Shown here piece after piece: positions 45,977 through 54,423 of a stretch of DNA of 64,000 nucleotides. Position 1 is the stretch's first letter. Each line of letters starts with the position of its first letter. Source of the DNA: Bacillus norwichensis (GTDB lineage: Bacteria > Bacillota > Bacilli > Bacillales > Bacillaceae_C); NCBI RefSeq assembly GCF_014836955.1, contig NZ_JACSPV010000006.1:42677-106676 (forward strand). Direction: 5' to 3'. The notes beneath the pieces are model-generated. The model made no database searches and had not been told where the DNA came from. It was given only the letters and a program-made list of their open reading frames with translations. A program made the position numbers and the translations under genes.

Positions 45977-46402
45977 TTCCTTGGTAACAAGCTGCTTCAT
46001 TCTCATTCTTGCCTTAAATTCGTGTAAAAGTTTTTCTCCGCTAAATCCTTCTTTTATCAAATCGTCCAACAACAATTCCAAATATTCATTTCGGCGTTTG
46101 CTTAGGCGACCAGTAAATAAAATGCTAATGTGATCTTTCACCGGTCTGATGGAATGAATTGAAACGGTGAAAGGGGCAGGGTCGTTGGCTGCATGGGTAA
46201 TAATCACTCGAATTTCAAAAGGTTCTTTTCTTTCATAAATAGATTTAAAATACGATTGATACTTATTATCGACATAAGCCTCAATAACCCAGCTTCCTTC
46301 TTCATTTTCTTTATTGATAATCAATCCGTCTGCCAGCGGAACATCTTTTGCCTCATGTTGATCACCGAGTATTTGCAGGGCTACGATTTTAAATGTTTTC
46401 AA
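45974..46402 (-). CDS. ywpF: YwpF-like family protein
   Basis: 142 aa from TTG 46402 (GGAGGAGA upstream). Segments MKTFKIVALQILGDQ, IPLADGLIINKENE-like and RVIITHAANDPAPF fit the YwpF family (PF14183). It lies on the minus strand between fabZ and ssbB, as in B. subtilis. Function unknown. Confidence 0.85.
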   Translation of the reverse strand: MKTFKIVALQILGDQHEAKDVPLADGLIINKENEEGSWVIEAYVDNKYQSYFKSIYERKEPFEIRVIITHAANDPAPFTVSIHSIRPVKDHISILFTGRLSKRRNEYLELLLDDLIKEGFSGEKLLHEFKARMRMKQLVTKE

Positions 46403-46404
46403 AT

Positions 46405-46687
46405 CGAGTCTCCTCCATTTGTTCTTTTTTAAAGTATATCATTTTCTTAATTCTTCTTCATAGCTATAAGAGAAACCTTTATTCGACATGCTTTTTCAAA
46501 GTTTGATCTTTTTTTAATCACTTTTAAGATTCTTTTATAAACACAAAAAAACATCAAAAATTAAAATTTAATTAACGAACTGTTTATTTTTTTTAAGTAT
46601 TCATTGAGGAAAACTGATTTTTGTAGATTTTACATCATAAAGCTTCGCTTATAGAATATAGATACTAACCAAAAAAGGAGTGATCAA
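46405..46687. other. Divergent intergenic region ywpF-ssbB
   Basis: Very AT-rich. It holds a possible ComK AT-box AAAACTGATTTTT (46610-46622), preceded 18 bases earlier by a poor half-match ending TTTTT (46579-46591). ComK sites are pairs of A4-N5-T4 boxes; only one is good here. Confidence 0.45.
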
Positions 46688-47050
46688 TTGATAAATCAGG
46701 TAACGTTGGTTGGGAGGCTGACGAAAGATCCGGAGCTTCGTTACACAGTAGAAGGGAAGGCGGTATTGAATATTACACTTGCACTTAACCGTCACTACCG
46801 AAATGCCCAAGGTGAATTTGATGCAGACTTTGTACTTTGTACACTTTGGAATAAAGTTGCTGAAAATACTGCCAAGTATTGCGACAAAGGTTCCATAGTC
46901 GGAATTATGGGAAAGATACAAACCAGAAATTATGAAAATCAAGATGGAAAAAGAGTTTATGTTACCGAAGTCGTTGCAGACTCTGTGAAATTCATGGGAG
47001 GGCGAACACAAGATGAAAGGCCTGCTGCTTCCAGTCAGCCCGCAGGCTAA
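46688..47050 (+). CDS. ssbB: Single-stranded DNA-binding protein (SsbB/YwpH type)
   Basis: 120 aa, a short form with the OB fold only. INQVTLVGRLTKDPELRYT, DFVLCTLWNKVAENTAKY and GIMGKIQTRNYENQDGKRVY are typical. It lacks the long Gln/Gly-rich tail and DDDIPF tip of the replicative SsbA, so it corresponds to the competence-induced SsbB. TTG start 46688 after AAGGAGTG. Confidence 0.93.
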   Translation: MINQVTLVGRLTKDPELRYTVEGKAVLNITLALNRHYRNAQGEFDADFVLCTLWNKVAENTAKYCDKGSIVGIMGKIQTRNYENQDGKRVYVTEVVADSVKFMGGRTQDERPAASSQPAG

Positions 47051-47063
47051 AGGAGGTGAATAT

Positions 47064-47255
47064 TTGAGAAGAGCTGGTCATCTAGCTGATTCACTGGAAA
47101 TTCTAGTCAGTGACCTCATTTTCAAGCTCGGAAAAACAAATCAGCAAATCCACACTTTATCCCGACGGGTCCATCAACTTGAACTTCTTTTAAACCAACA
47201 GATACCCAAACATATTTCTTCAACTAAAAGGTACAATCTTCTAGAGAAACATTAA
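47064..47255 (+). CDS. Hypothetical 63-aa helical protein downstream of ssbB
   Basis: Starts at TTG 47064, seven bases or so after a near-perfect AAAGGAGGTGA (47050-47060), which overrides the longer frame that begins inside ssbB. Sequence is predicted helical (SLEILVSDLIFKLGKTNQQI, TLSRRVHQLELLLNQQ) with heptad-like spacing of Leu/Ile, then a basic tail. It begins 14 bases after ssbB and ends before a terminator, so it is co-transcribed. No family recognised. Confidence 0.7.
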   Translation: MRRAGHLADSLEILVSDLIFKLGKTNQQIHTLSRRVHQLELLLNQQIPKHISSTKRYNLLEKH

Positions 47256-47324
47256 TCCATTCAATAATCAGCCTCAAAAAATCGAATTGATCGCATCCTC
47301 GTTAGGCCCCCTTCTAAATGGAGC

Positions 47325-47352
47325 ACCAGCCATGATTTGGCTGGTCTTTTTT
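47325..47352 (+). terminator. Terminator of the ssbB unit
   Basis: ACCAGCC / GGCTGGT stem, loop ATGATTT, then CTTTTTTATTT. Confidence 0.9.
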
Positions 47353-47384
47353 ATTTAGCTTATTGAAAAGGATATGCTCGATGA

Positions 47385-47568
47385 GGTGCAGCGGAATCAT
47401 TTCAAGTAGAAACAGCGGAAGAAATTACAGTGCATAAAGAACGGTCAGAGAGAGAAAGATTTTTTTGTCTGTGATGAAATGGTTACAACTTGTAGCTATA
47501 CGGTACAAGATAATTATCGGATAACGGATCGGACGGAAATGAGTGTTCTTTTTTACAAAATCAGATAG
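47385..47568 (+). pseudogene. Decayed reading frame (unidentified)
   Basis: Translating from 47385 gives GAAESFQVETAEEITV, then HKERSERERFF to a run of seven T at 47460-47466. Removing one T continues with VCDEMVTTCSYTVQDNYR and ITDRTEMSVLFYKIR to a stop at 47566. No start codon or ribosome site is left. The family is unknown. It could also be chance, since no homologue can be checked here. Confidence 0.3.
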
Positions 47569-47643
47569 TGAGGTCAGTAAAATTGATGATACGGCTTGCT
47601 GTGTGGGTTACCACAACGGGGCCAAGGATGATGGAAAAGCAAC

Positions 47644-47690
47644 GAAAAAAAGTGACAGTTGCAAAGCTAAATTGGTAGGCAACTGTCACA
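47644..47690 (-). terminator. Terminator of the alkaline phosphatase gene
   Basis: GTGACAGTTGC (47652-47662) and GCAACTGTCAC (47679-47689) form a perfect 11-bp stem. Read on the minus strand it is followed by TTTTTTTCG. Confidence 0.88.
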
Positions 47691-47782
47691 AAAGTCATTA
47701 GTTTTTCTGCCTTCTAATGTAAGGTCAAGCGACCCTTGACTTCGTTTTCGTTAACTTACATTGCCTCAAAAAATAATGCTCC

Positions 47783-49312
47783 TTAGGGTAGTGGAATCCA
47801 GAAATCCTTGCCATTATAGATGACGATTCCGGGTAAGGTCTCTTTTTGTCCATTAACTATTCGGATATTTTGATTGGTGGGATATTCAATGGTCTTTCCG
47901 TTTTTTTCTGCTATGAAGCTGGCTTGTTTATTTTTATTTAAGTTTATTTTTGTTTTATATCCCATCTTCACAAAATGCTCTTGAGCAGGTACAAATTTTT
48001 TGTTCGTAAGTTCAGAAAGTGGGGTGAGGTTCAGATGTTTGATGACATATTCAGGCAGATCCGTATTATTAATAAGGCCCTGCGGTTTATGCAAAACTCC
48101 TTTCCCACCATAGCTGTATAGAAAGACGTCTTCACCTGAATGACCGCGAGTGGTAAAGCCTAAATGGGCTCGATCAGCCATTAACTGAACCATCGCTTTT
48201 TCTATATCCTTCTCTTTTTTTATTTTTTGGATCTGCTTTTCTGAAAGATCATCCAGACCGTAGCTTTTTAAGACTTCTTGAATATTTGATCTGTTTTTCT
48301 TTAATTGAGACAGGGCGCCTGTCACAGTAAGAGATGCTTTTTTTAAAGGCTCTGTGAACTGCTCAGACGGTGTTTGCGGATATGTTTTATCCGTTTGCCT
48401 ATTTCCCATTGTCAACCCGCTATTACCATGGTCTGTGACAGCGATCAAAAGGGTGTTTTGATCTGTCTTTGCAAATTGTAAAGCTTCTTTAACAGCATCA
48501 TCAAATGCCAGAACCTCGCTGACCATTCCTACTGGGTCATTTTTATGACCTGCAAAATCAACTTTACTCCCTTCAATAAAGAGAAGAAAACCATTGGGAT
48601 TTTGATTGAGAGTTTGTAAAGCTTTTTTGGTCATTTCGGCAAGGGCGGGCTGTTCAGGATGCAGTTTTTTTCTATCGAAATCATACGCCATATCTTCTTC
48701 AGAAAAAAATCCGCGAAGCTGCAATCCATATGAATTCATCATGCCTTTTTTTGTGGAAATAGAGCTTGGGGTAAATGAATACTTTTTTCCGCCGCCAAGC
48801 ATGACGTCAATATTTTGGTGAGCCTGTTGAAAGCCAATTTCTTTCATTTGATGCCGGCTATTGGAGTGCGCTGAAAAAGCGGCAGGTGTGGCATGTTGAA
48901 CAGGGGCTGTCGCGATGATTCCTGTTGCTAACCCATTCTCTTTTGCAGCTTCCAAAACGTTTGCGACGGGACGGCCTCTGCGTTCTCCTTCTTTATCATT
49001 AACAGGAACCATTCCAATAAAATCAACGGTTGTTTTATGTCCAGTGGCCATGGCTGTTGCCGCAGCTGCCGAATCTGTTATAGCTGAACGCAAGGAATAG
49101 GTATGGACTCCACCTGTCAGAATTTGATCCAGTGCAAGCGGCTTGCCTTTGTAATGTCTAGCTAACGTAACAACGTCTGAATTTGTCCCATCCATCACCA
49201 TGAAGATTACATTCTTCCGGTTGCCTTCGCCAAAAGCGACTTCGGTATTATGTGGAGCTATAAAAGTAAAAGAATATATAAGAACCGCTATAATCATCTT
49301 TTTCAACATCAT
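47783..49312 (-). CDS. phoA: Secreted alkaline phosphatase
   Basis: 509 aa. A signal peptide (MIIAVLIYSFTFIAPHNT region) is followed by VIFMVMDGTNSD (metal site), the nucleophile Ser in ITDSAAAATAMATGHK, HATPAAFSAH, LIAVTDHGNSG and TRGHSGEDVFLYSYG. It hydrolyses phosphomonoesters outside the cell. It is longer than B. subtilis PhoA/PhoB (about 460 aa), because of an insertion near residues 300-370 and a C-terminal extension of about 60 residues. TTGGAGG precedes the start. No clear PhoP box was found in the short upstream gap. Confidence 0.92.
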   Translation of the reverse strand: MMLKKMIIAVLIYSFTFIAPHNTEVAFGEGNRKNVIFMVMDGTNSDVVTLARHYKGKPLALDQILTGGVHTYSLRSAITDSAAAATAMATGHKTTVDFIGMVPVNDKEGERRGRPVANVLEAAKENGLATGIIATAPVQHATPAAFSAHSNSRHQMKEIGFQQAHQNIDVMLGGGKKYSFTPSSISTKKGMMNSYGLQLRGFFSEEDMAYDFDRKKLHPEQPALAEMTKKALQTLNQNPNGFLLFIEGSKVDFAGHKNDPVGMVSEVLAFDDAVKEALQFAKTDQNTLLIAVTDHGNSGLTMGNRQTDKTYPQTPSEQFTEPLKKASLTVTGALSQLKKNRSNIQEVLKSYGLDDLSEKQIQKIKKEKDIEKAMVQLMADRAHLGFTTRGHSGEDVFLYSYGGKGVLHKPQGLINNTDLPEYVIKHLNLTPLSELTNKKFVPAQEHFVKMGYKTKINLNKNKQASFIAEKNGKTIEYPTNQNIRIVNGQKETLPGIVIYNGKDFWIPLP

Positions 49313-49380
49313 TTACCTCCAAGTTAGACTGAATGCTCTTATTATTGGAAGGAAAAATGAATTTATTCGAAGCTCAAAAT

Positions 49381-49418
49381 AAAAAACCGCAACGCATATT
49401 TCTGCGTTGCGGTTTTCT
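49381..49418 (-). terminator. Terminator of the LysM hydrolase gene
   Basis: AAAACCGCAACGC / GCGTTGCGGTTTT, a perfect 13-bp stem. On the minus strand it is followed by TTATTTTG, and on the plus strand by CTG. Confidence 0.9.
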
Positions 49419-49420
49419 GT

Positions 49421-50500
49421 TCAATAGAACTTTTTGAATCCGTCAAATTTACTTTTCCAGTAGGAATTATTGAGGCTCGAAACCTCAACCCCGTTGTTTC
49501 CTGCATGGATGAATTGGTTGCTTCCAAGATAGATTCCCATATGAGAAATACCACTGCGGTATGTATTCTTGAAAAAGACTAAATCACCAGCTTGAGGGCT
49601 TTTTGTATAATATGAGCGATTGTAGTAACCGTCTGTACCTAATCTACTGATGCTGTGGCCGGCTTGTTTAAATGCATAATAGATGAATCCGCTGCAATCA
49701 AATCCTGCAGGGGTTGTCCCACCCCATGCATATTTTACTCCAATATGCTGTTTGGCAGCTTGTACAACGTTGCCCACTTTTCCCTGAGTTGGCCTTGATA
49801 CTGATGAAGCAGCTGAGTTCTGGGTATTTCCAGAGGAAACTGAGGATGAAGCACTACCGTTTAGGCGAAGGACTTGACCGACATAAATTATGTCTGACCT
49901 TAATCCGTTTGCCTGTTTTAATCCGGCTACGGTTGTTCCGTATTTTGCGGCTATCCGACCAAGTGTATCTCCAGAAACGACTTTATATGTAGTAGTATTG
50001 CCGTTATTGCTATTTGCTGACGGCCTCGGACTTGAAGAAGCTGATGATGCTGGAGCAGATGAACTGCTGCCTTGTACTTTTAATACCTGTCCTGGTCTAA
50101 TCATATCAGATGTCAGACCGTTCCATTGTTTTAGTTGGCTGAGGGTGATACCATGTGCATTTGCAATTCTAATTAGGTAATCACCTGATTTAACTGTGTA
50201 TGTATTCCCCGATTTTGAGGAAGTGACCGGACCTTGTGTTGAGGTGTTGGAAGTTGTTGAGATAGTCGGCTTATTGGTTGTGCTGCTATTTCCATCTATT
50301 TTAAGAACTTGCTTTGGATAGATGATATCATTACTTAAGCCATTCAACTTTTTAATATTGCTTATAGTCGTTTTGTATTGGTTTGCAATTTTCCATAGAC
50401 TGTCGCCAGGCTTAACTTCGTGGCTTGCTGCAGAAGCTTTACCAGAAAAAGTTGCCACTAATGCTACTGTAGCCACGCCGCCTACTAACTTTTTCCGCAC
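49421..50500 (-). CDS. LysM/NlpC-P60 cell-wall endopeptidase (LytE/CwlS-like)
   Basis: 359 aa. GTG start 50500 with GGGGGAA upstream. Signal peptide ending ASAASHE, then three LysM domains (about 27-70, 97-140, 172-215: each begins with V..GD.L..IA), joined by Ser/Thr/Asn-rich linkers. A C-terminal NlpC/P60 domain (about 240-359) has the catalytic Cys in GFDCSGFIYYAF and His in ISHMGIYLG and FIHAGN. It cleaves D-gamma-glutamyl-meso-DAP bonds. B. subtilis has several such enzymes (LytE, LytF, CwlS); the three-LysM layout matches LytE in length. Confidence 0.93.
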   Translation of the reverse strand: MRKKLVGGVATVALVATFSGKASAASHEVKPGDSLWKIANQYKTTISNIKKLNGLSNDIIYPKQVLKIDGNSSTTNKPTISTTSNTSTQGPVTSSKSGNTYTVKSGDYLIRIANAHGITLSQLKQWNGLTSDMIRPGQVLKVQGSSSSAPASSASSSPRPSANSNNGNTTTYKVVSGDTLGRIAAKYGTTVAGLKQANGLRSDIIYVGQVLRLNGSASSSVSSGNTQNSAASSVSRPTQGKVGNVVQAAKQHIGVKYAWGGTTPAGFDCSGFIYYAFKQAGHSISRLGTDGYYNRSYYTKSPQAGDLVFFKNTYRSGISHMGIYLGSNQFIHAGNNGVEVSSLNNSYWKSKFDGFKKFY

Positions 50501-50578
50501 TATTTATTCCCCCTAAACATATAGCCTTTTAGCCAGTCTAGCATAAATTTTTCACAGTTCATGTTAATAATACAAAAT

Positions 50579-50602
50579 GTTACATGATTTTAATAATGTA
50601 AC
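50579..50602. promoter_or_regulatory. Inverted repeat in the divergent LysM hydrolase / methionine gamma-lyase gap
   Basis: GTTACAT (50579-50585) and ATGTAAC (50596-50602), perfect arms with a ten-base AT-rich centre. It could be an operator for either gene. TGTTAC/TGTTAA words also resemble WalR half-sites but are not spaced by five bases. Confidence 0.45.
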
Positions 50603-50697
50603 CATTTTTTTCCAAAATAGAAAGAAAGGATTTCCTTTTCATCTGTGGGCCAATATCATAGAATGAGTAATAAGAAGGATTTCAGGGGGTTTTTGAC

Positions 50698-51882
50698 TTG
50701 GTAAAAAAGAATCGATTTGAAACGGATGTTATCCATGCGGGGTACAGACCAGCTGATTATCAAGGCAGTCTTGTTCCGCCTATTTTTCAGACTTCGACAT
50801 ATACATTTCCTTCCGCAGAAGAAGGAGAAAGGCGATTCGCAGGAGAATCAGAAGGACATATATACTCTAGGCTGGGCAATCCTACTGTGACCGCTCTTGA
50901 GGAAAGAATGACAGCGCTTGAACAGGGGGAAGCTGCGCTTGCTTTTGCTTCAGGAATGGGGGCGGTTAGTGCCACTCTTTTCCATTTGACAAATACAGGG
51001 GATCATATTTTATGCTCTGGTGGTATTTATGGATGTACATTCGGCCTTTTACAAATAATGAAGAAAAAATATAATATTGACCATGATTTAATTGGTATGG
51101 ACAGCGAAGAAGCGATCAAAGCAGCGATTCGTGACAATACAAAGGTGATCTATGTTGAGACGCCTATTAATCCAACGATGAAACTGGTTGATCTTGAAAT
51201 GATTGTACGGATCGCCAAGGACCATGACATTCGTGTTGTTGTTGACAACACATTTTGTTCACCCTATTTGCAAAGGCCGCTATCCTTGGGATGTGACTAC
51301 GTGGTTCATAGCGCGACCAAATATATTGGTGGCCATGGTGATGTAGTTGCAGGTATAGTCGTTGGTGCGGACAAAGACGAGATGGCGGAAATGGGCGTGA
51401 CAATGAGAAAGGACATCGGGGCGATTATGTCTCCATTAGATGCTTGGCTACTGCTGCGTGGTTTGAAGACATTAGCAGTGAGACTTGACCGCCACTGTGA
51501 GAATGCTGAAAAAATTGCTGAAAAGTTAAAGGTACACCCAAAGGTTGGACGAATGTTCTACCCGGGAGATCCAGACTTTCCTCAATACGAACTTGCTAAA
51601 CGTCAAATGAGGCTGCCGGGTGGCATGATTAGCTTTGAAGTCAAAGGAAATAAAGAGGATGCGCAGGCAATTTTAAATCGGGTGAAACTCATTTGCCTCG
51701 CCGTCAGTCTAGGTGATACTGAGACATTGATTCAGCATCCGGCGACAATGACCCACGCAGTTGTCCCTGAAGAAGAGCGGAAAAAAATGGGGATTTCTGA
51801 TACGCTAATCAGAATGTCTGTCGGTATTGAGTCATGGGAAGATGTTTGGGAAGACTTGAAGCAGGCACTAGACGGAATTTGA
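50698..51882 (+). CDS. megL: Methionine gamma-lyase (trans-sulfuration PLP enzyme)
   Basis: 394 aa. TTG start 50698 with AGGGGG upstream. PLP Lys in VVHSATKYIGGHGDV (about 208), YSRLGNPT, and SGGIYGCTFGLL with the Cys at the position typical of methionine gamma-lyases rather than cystathionine lyases. It would split methionine to methanethiol, 2-oxobutyrate and ammonia; 2-oxobutyrate is an isoleucine precursor. Cystathionine gamma-lyase/synthase activity is the main alternative. No SAM riboswitch precedes it. Confidence 0.85.
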   Translation: MVKKNRFETDVIHAGYRPADYQGSLVPPIFQTSTYTFPSAEEGERRFAGESEGHIYSRLGNPTVTALEERMTALEQGEAALAFASGMGAVSATLFHLTNTGDHILCSGGIYGCTFGLLQIMKKKYNIDHDLIGMDSEEAIKAAIRDNTKVIYVETPINPTMKLVDLEMIVRIAKDHDIRVVVDNTFCSPYLQRPLSLGCDYVVHSATKYIGGHGDVVAGIVVGADKDEMAEMGVTMRKDIGAIMSPLDAWLLLRGLKTLAVRLDRHCENAEKIAEKLKVHPKVGRMFYPGDPDFPQYELAKRQMRLPGGMISFEVKGNKEDAQAILNRVKLICLAVSLGDTETLIQHPATMTHAVVPEEERKKMGISDTLIRMSVGIESWEDVWEDLKQALDGI

Positions 51883-51891
51883 TAGATAATG

Positions 51892-51931
51892 AACCTTGCC
51901 ACTTTCGTTTGAAATCAGGCAAGGTTTTTTG
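51892..51931 (+). terminator. Terminator of the methionine gamma-lyase gene
   Basis: AACCTTGCC / GGCAAGGTT stem followed by TTTTTG. Confidence 0.9.
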
Positions 51932-51934
51932 TTG

Positions 51935-52387
51935 ATTCCAGTACAATCAATTAGCAACCATAAGCTTTCTACGATATTCATGTTGAGATTCTGCCGTGTG
52001 CGAGGGGAGGGTTCATGAACTCAGGGCATCAAAAGTGTCCGTTTAGTTTTGCGCCGATAAACAGGGCCTCTCGTACTTCTGAATCTTTCATTACATCGAA
52101 GGCATTTCGTTCTATACATTGAGACTCTTATACAAAGATGAGTAGCGCATTCTAGGCTCCTGAGTAAAATATTGGGAAGTGAAGCAACATTTTTGTAACT
52201 TTTTTTTCATTGTAACTGGAAAAAAGGAGCTTTATAATTAATACGTGTTTAGTCAGATGGTTGGGCTAACTCTGTATAAGCAAGGGGTTAATTTTTTGAG
52301 AAAGGGTTACTGTCAAAAGTGCAGGAATCCTGGAAAACTATTTGAGTTTAGCTGTTTTGTGCCTGTATATTGTTAGGAGGAAAAAAT
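51935..52387. other. Intergenic region before nagB with a worn repeat copy
   Basis: No gene. Bases about 52050-52105 (CGCCGATAAACAGGGCCTCTC, in part CGCCGATAAACAGGGCC; TCGTACTTC; ATTACATCGA) are a degenerate copy of the 25.25 kb repeat module. A promoter candidate for nagB is TTGTAA (52210-52215), 17 bases, TATAAT (52233-52238). Confidence 0.6.
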
Positions 52388-53101
52388 ATGAATGTCTTGA
52401 TTTTCGAAAGTCCCGACGAAGCTACAAAAGCCGCTTTTGACATTGTTATGCAACGCCTTGAAACAGGAATGCAAACAATGGGGCTAGCAACAGGAAGCAC
52501 CCCTTTGAAGCTCTATGAAAAACTCCGGAATACGGATACGGATGTATCTCATGTGACAACTGTTAATTTGGATGAATATGTTGGTTTGGAGCCAACTGAT
52601 CCTCAAAGCTATAATTATTATATGAACGAAGAATTATTCAAATATATGAATTTTTCCGCAACGTATGTTCCTAATGGTGCGGTTGAGGATCCTGAGAAAG
52701 AGTGTGAACGTTACGAAGAAATTCTCAAAAAGCATCCTGTTGATCTCCAAATTTTAGGCATGGGACCAAATGGACATATCGGCTTTAATGAGCCGGGTAC
52801 CTCCTTTGACTCAGTGACTCATATTGCCGAATTAACTGAATCTACAAGAGAGGCTAATAAACGATTTTTTGAAAAAGAAGAACAGGTTCCAACAAAAGCT
52901 ATTACGATGGGGATTGCCTCCATCATGTCAGCTAAAGAGGTTTTGATGCTGGCTTTTGGGGAAGGCAAAGCAGAGGCAGTAAGAAGCATGGTCGATGAGC
53001 CGGTCACAGTGGACTGCCCAGCCTCTGTTCTACAGAATCATTCAAATGCTATCATTGTTCTCGATAAAGAGGCAGCAAGCAAATTAGAGAGAAGTAAATA
53101 A
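52388..53101 (+). CDS. nagB: Glucosamine-6-phosphate deaminase
   Basis: 237 aa from ATG 52388 (TAGGAGG upstream). GLATGSTPLKLYEKL, VNLDEYVGL, and the catalytic region LGMGPNGHIGFNEPGTSF are intact. It is the compact Gram-positive form, without the allosteric tail. It converts glucosamine-6-phosphate to fructose-6-phosphate and ammonia. No nagA or NagR gene is adjacent. Confidence 0.97.
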   Translation: MNVLIFESPDEATKAAFDIVMQRLETGMQTMGLATGSTPLKLYEKLRNTDTDVSHVTTVNLDEYVGLEPTDPQSYNYYMNEELFKYMNFSATYVPNGAVEDPEKECERYEEILKKHPVDLQILGMGPNGHIGFNEPGTSFDSVTHIAELTESTREANKRFFEKEEQVPTKAITMGIASIMSAKEVLMLAFGEGKAEAVRSMVDEPVTVDCPASVLQNHSNAIIVLDKEAASKLERSK

Positions 53102-53104
53102 GAA

Positions 53105-53139
53105 AAAGGCCGGCCCTCTTGTTGAGGCGTCCGGCCTTT
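53105..53139. terminator. Bidirectional terminator nagB / adaptor gene
   Basis: AAAGGCCGG / CCGGCCTTT stem with a 17-base loop between convergent genes. Confidence 0.85.
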
Positions 53140-53145
53140 GATATT

Positions 53146-54411
53146 TCATTGCTGCAATATTCCAATGAATATGTATTTAATTGCTTTCTTTCGAGAGATG
53201 TCTGTTGTTGCAGCACTTTTGCTCAATTTATGAACGTGTAAAGGTGTGATGAACGGAGCCTGCCTGATTACTTCTCGTTGATCCGTTATGTAAACCTCTT
53301 CTGCTTCTGCTCCTTCTGTAATGGAATAAAGATTTCCTACTTCTAAACCCGTGGTGATTTTTCGCTTTTCAACCAGTCCTTTTTCGTTCAATATCCAAAT
53401 ATAAGATTTTTTTCCATTCCGCTTGATGCTTTTTCCTGGAACGGCAGGAACGTCGTTTTCTTCTTCCAAAATAATATTTGCAGTGACATGATAGCCGATG
53501 TATACTTCTTCATCTTCTTGCTCAAAGATAACTGTAAAAGGGTACTGGCTTTTGTTTTTCTGCTCCGTTTTGTTAGAAGGGAGCTTAACGATTTGACTGA
53601 TCTCACCAGTTAACCGGCTTTTAAATAAATGTGAGAGGATATCCACTTTCATCCCTTCCTCCACTTGGGTCATCTGTTCCTCGCTAAGTTTCCCCTTCAT
53701 TATTATTTCATCAGAAACAATAGTCATGACTTTATTAGAATCTGGATTTATTTCTTTTATGATTCCTGTGGTGGGGCTGGTTATTGACAGATTGTCCTTA
53801 TCGCTTAAATACGAGTCCCTTTGCTGTTCCAGTTTTTTTATATCAGCTTCAATCTTTTCCATTTCCAAGATTTTATCGCCAATTTCTCTTTCAATGTTTT
53901 GTTTCCATTCCGCTTCATTATAGCTGTCCTGATTAGTTTCAGGGACAGGCAGTGAATCATCAGTGTTATTGTTATAGGGATCAGTATAAGGCACTGCAGG
54001 TGTAACAGGAGGAGGCATAGACCTTAAATTATTGATCAGGGTTTGGATGCTATTTCTCTTTGATTGCAGACTTTCTATCTCCCCATCCAATATGGCAGTT
54101 TGTCGGTCAATGTCATCACTTTGATAGTTAAAAAGGGGGGTTCCTTCTTCAACGATATCACCTTCGCTCACATAGAATTCCTCTATGCTTTCACCCTTTT
54201 CTGCCATAATATTGTACATCTCCGCCTCAGCAATGATGCCATCAACAGGGAATGAATCGACCATATCCACTTCTTTTATTCGGGACCAGTCTGTAAGATG
54301 ATTCACGCGGCTGACTTTACTCTTTTCTTTGCTGATCAGCGCAATATTCACTATTAGAAAAAGAATGATTCCCATAACAACTATAAAACGAAGCCACTTA
54401 TTCATCGCCAC
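53146..54411 (-). CDS. Membrane-fusion (HlyD/RND adaptor) protein
   Basis: 421 aa from GTG 54411, or 419 from ATG 54405. One N-terminal membrane helix (FIVVMGIILFLIVNIALI) is followed by a biotinyl-lipoyl-like half (EEFYVSEGDIVEEGTPLF), a coiled coil interrupted by a Pro/Asn-rich linker (PPPVTPAVPYTDPYNNN), the second half (LSITSPTTGIIKEINP) and beta-barrel domains. It resembles the adaptor YknX of the YknWXYZ system, but no ABC transporter genes are next to it. It forms an operon with the Yip1 gene upstream. Confidence 0.85.
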   Translation of the reverse strand: MAMNKWLRFIVVMGIILFLIVNIALISKEKSKVSRVNHLTDWSRIKEVDMVDSFPVDGIIAEAEMYNIMAEKGESIEEFYVSEGDIVEEGTPLFNYQSDDIDRQTAILDGEIESLQSKRNSIQTLINNLRSMPPPVTPAVPYTDPYNNNTDDSLPVPETNQDSYNEAEWKQNIEREIGDKILEMEKIEADIKKLEQQRDSYLSDKDNLSITSPTTGIIKEINPDSNKVMTIVSDEIIMKGKLSEEQMTQVEEGMKVDILSHLFKSRLTGEISQIVKLPSNKTEQKNKSQYPFTVIFEQEDEEVYIGYHVTANIILEEENDVPAVPGKSIKRNGKKSYIWILNEKGLVEKRKITTGLEVGNLYSITEGAEAEEVYITDQREVIRQAPFITPLHVHKLSKSAATTDISRKKAIKYIFIGILQQ

Positions 54412-54423
54412 AGCACACTTTCA

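Noticed and set aside
50517-50697. SAM riboswitch before methionine gamma-lyase
   Set aside because: No S-box motifs; only the inverted repeat is present.
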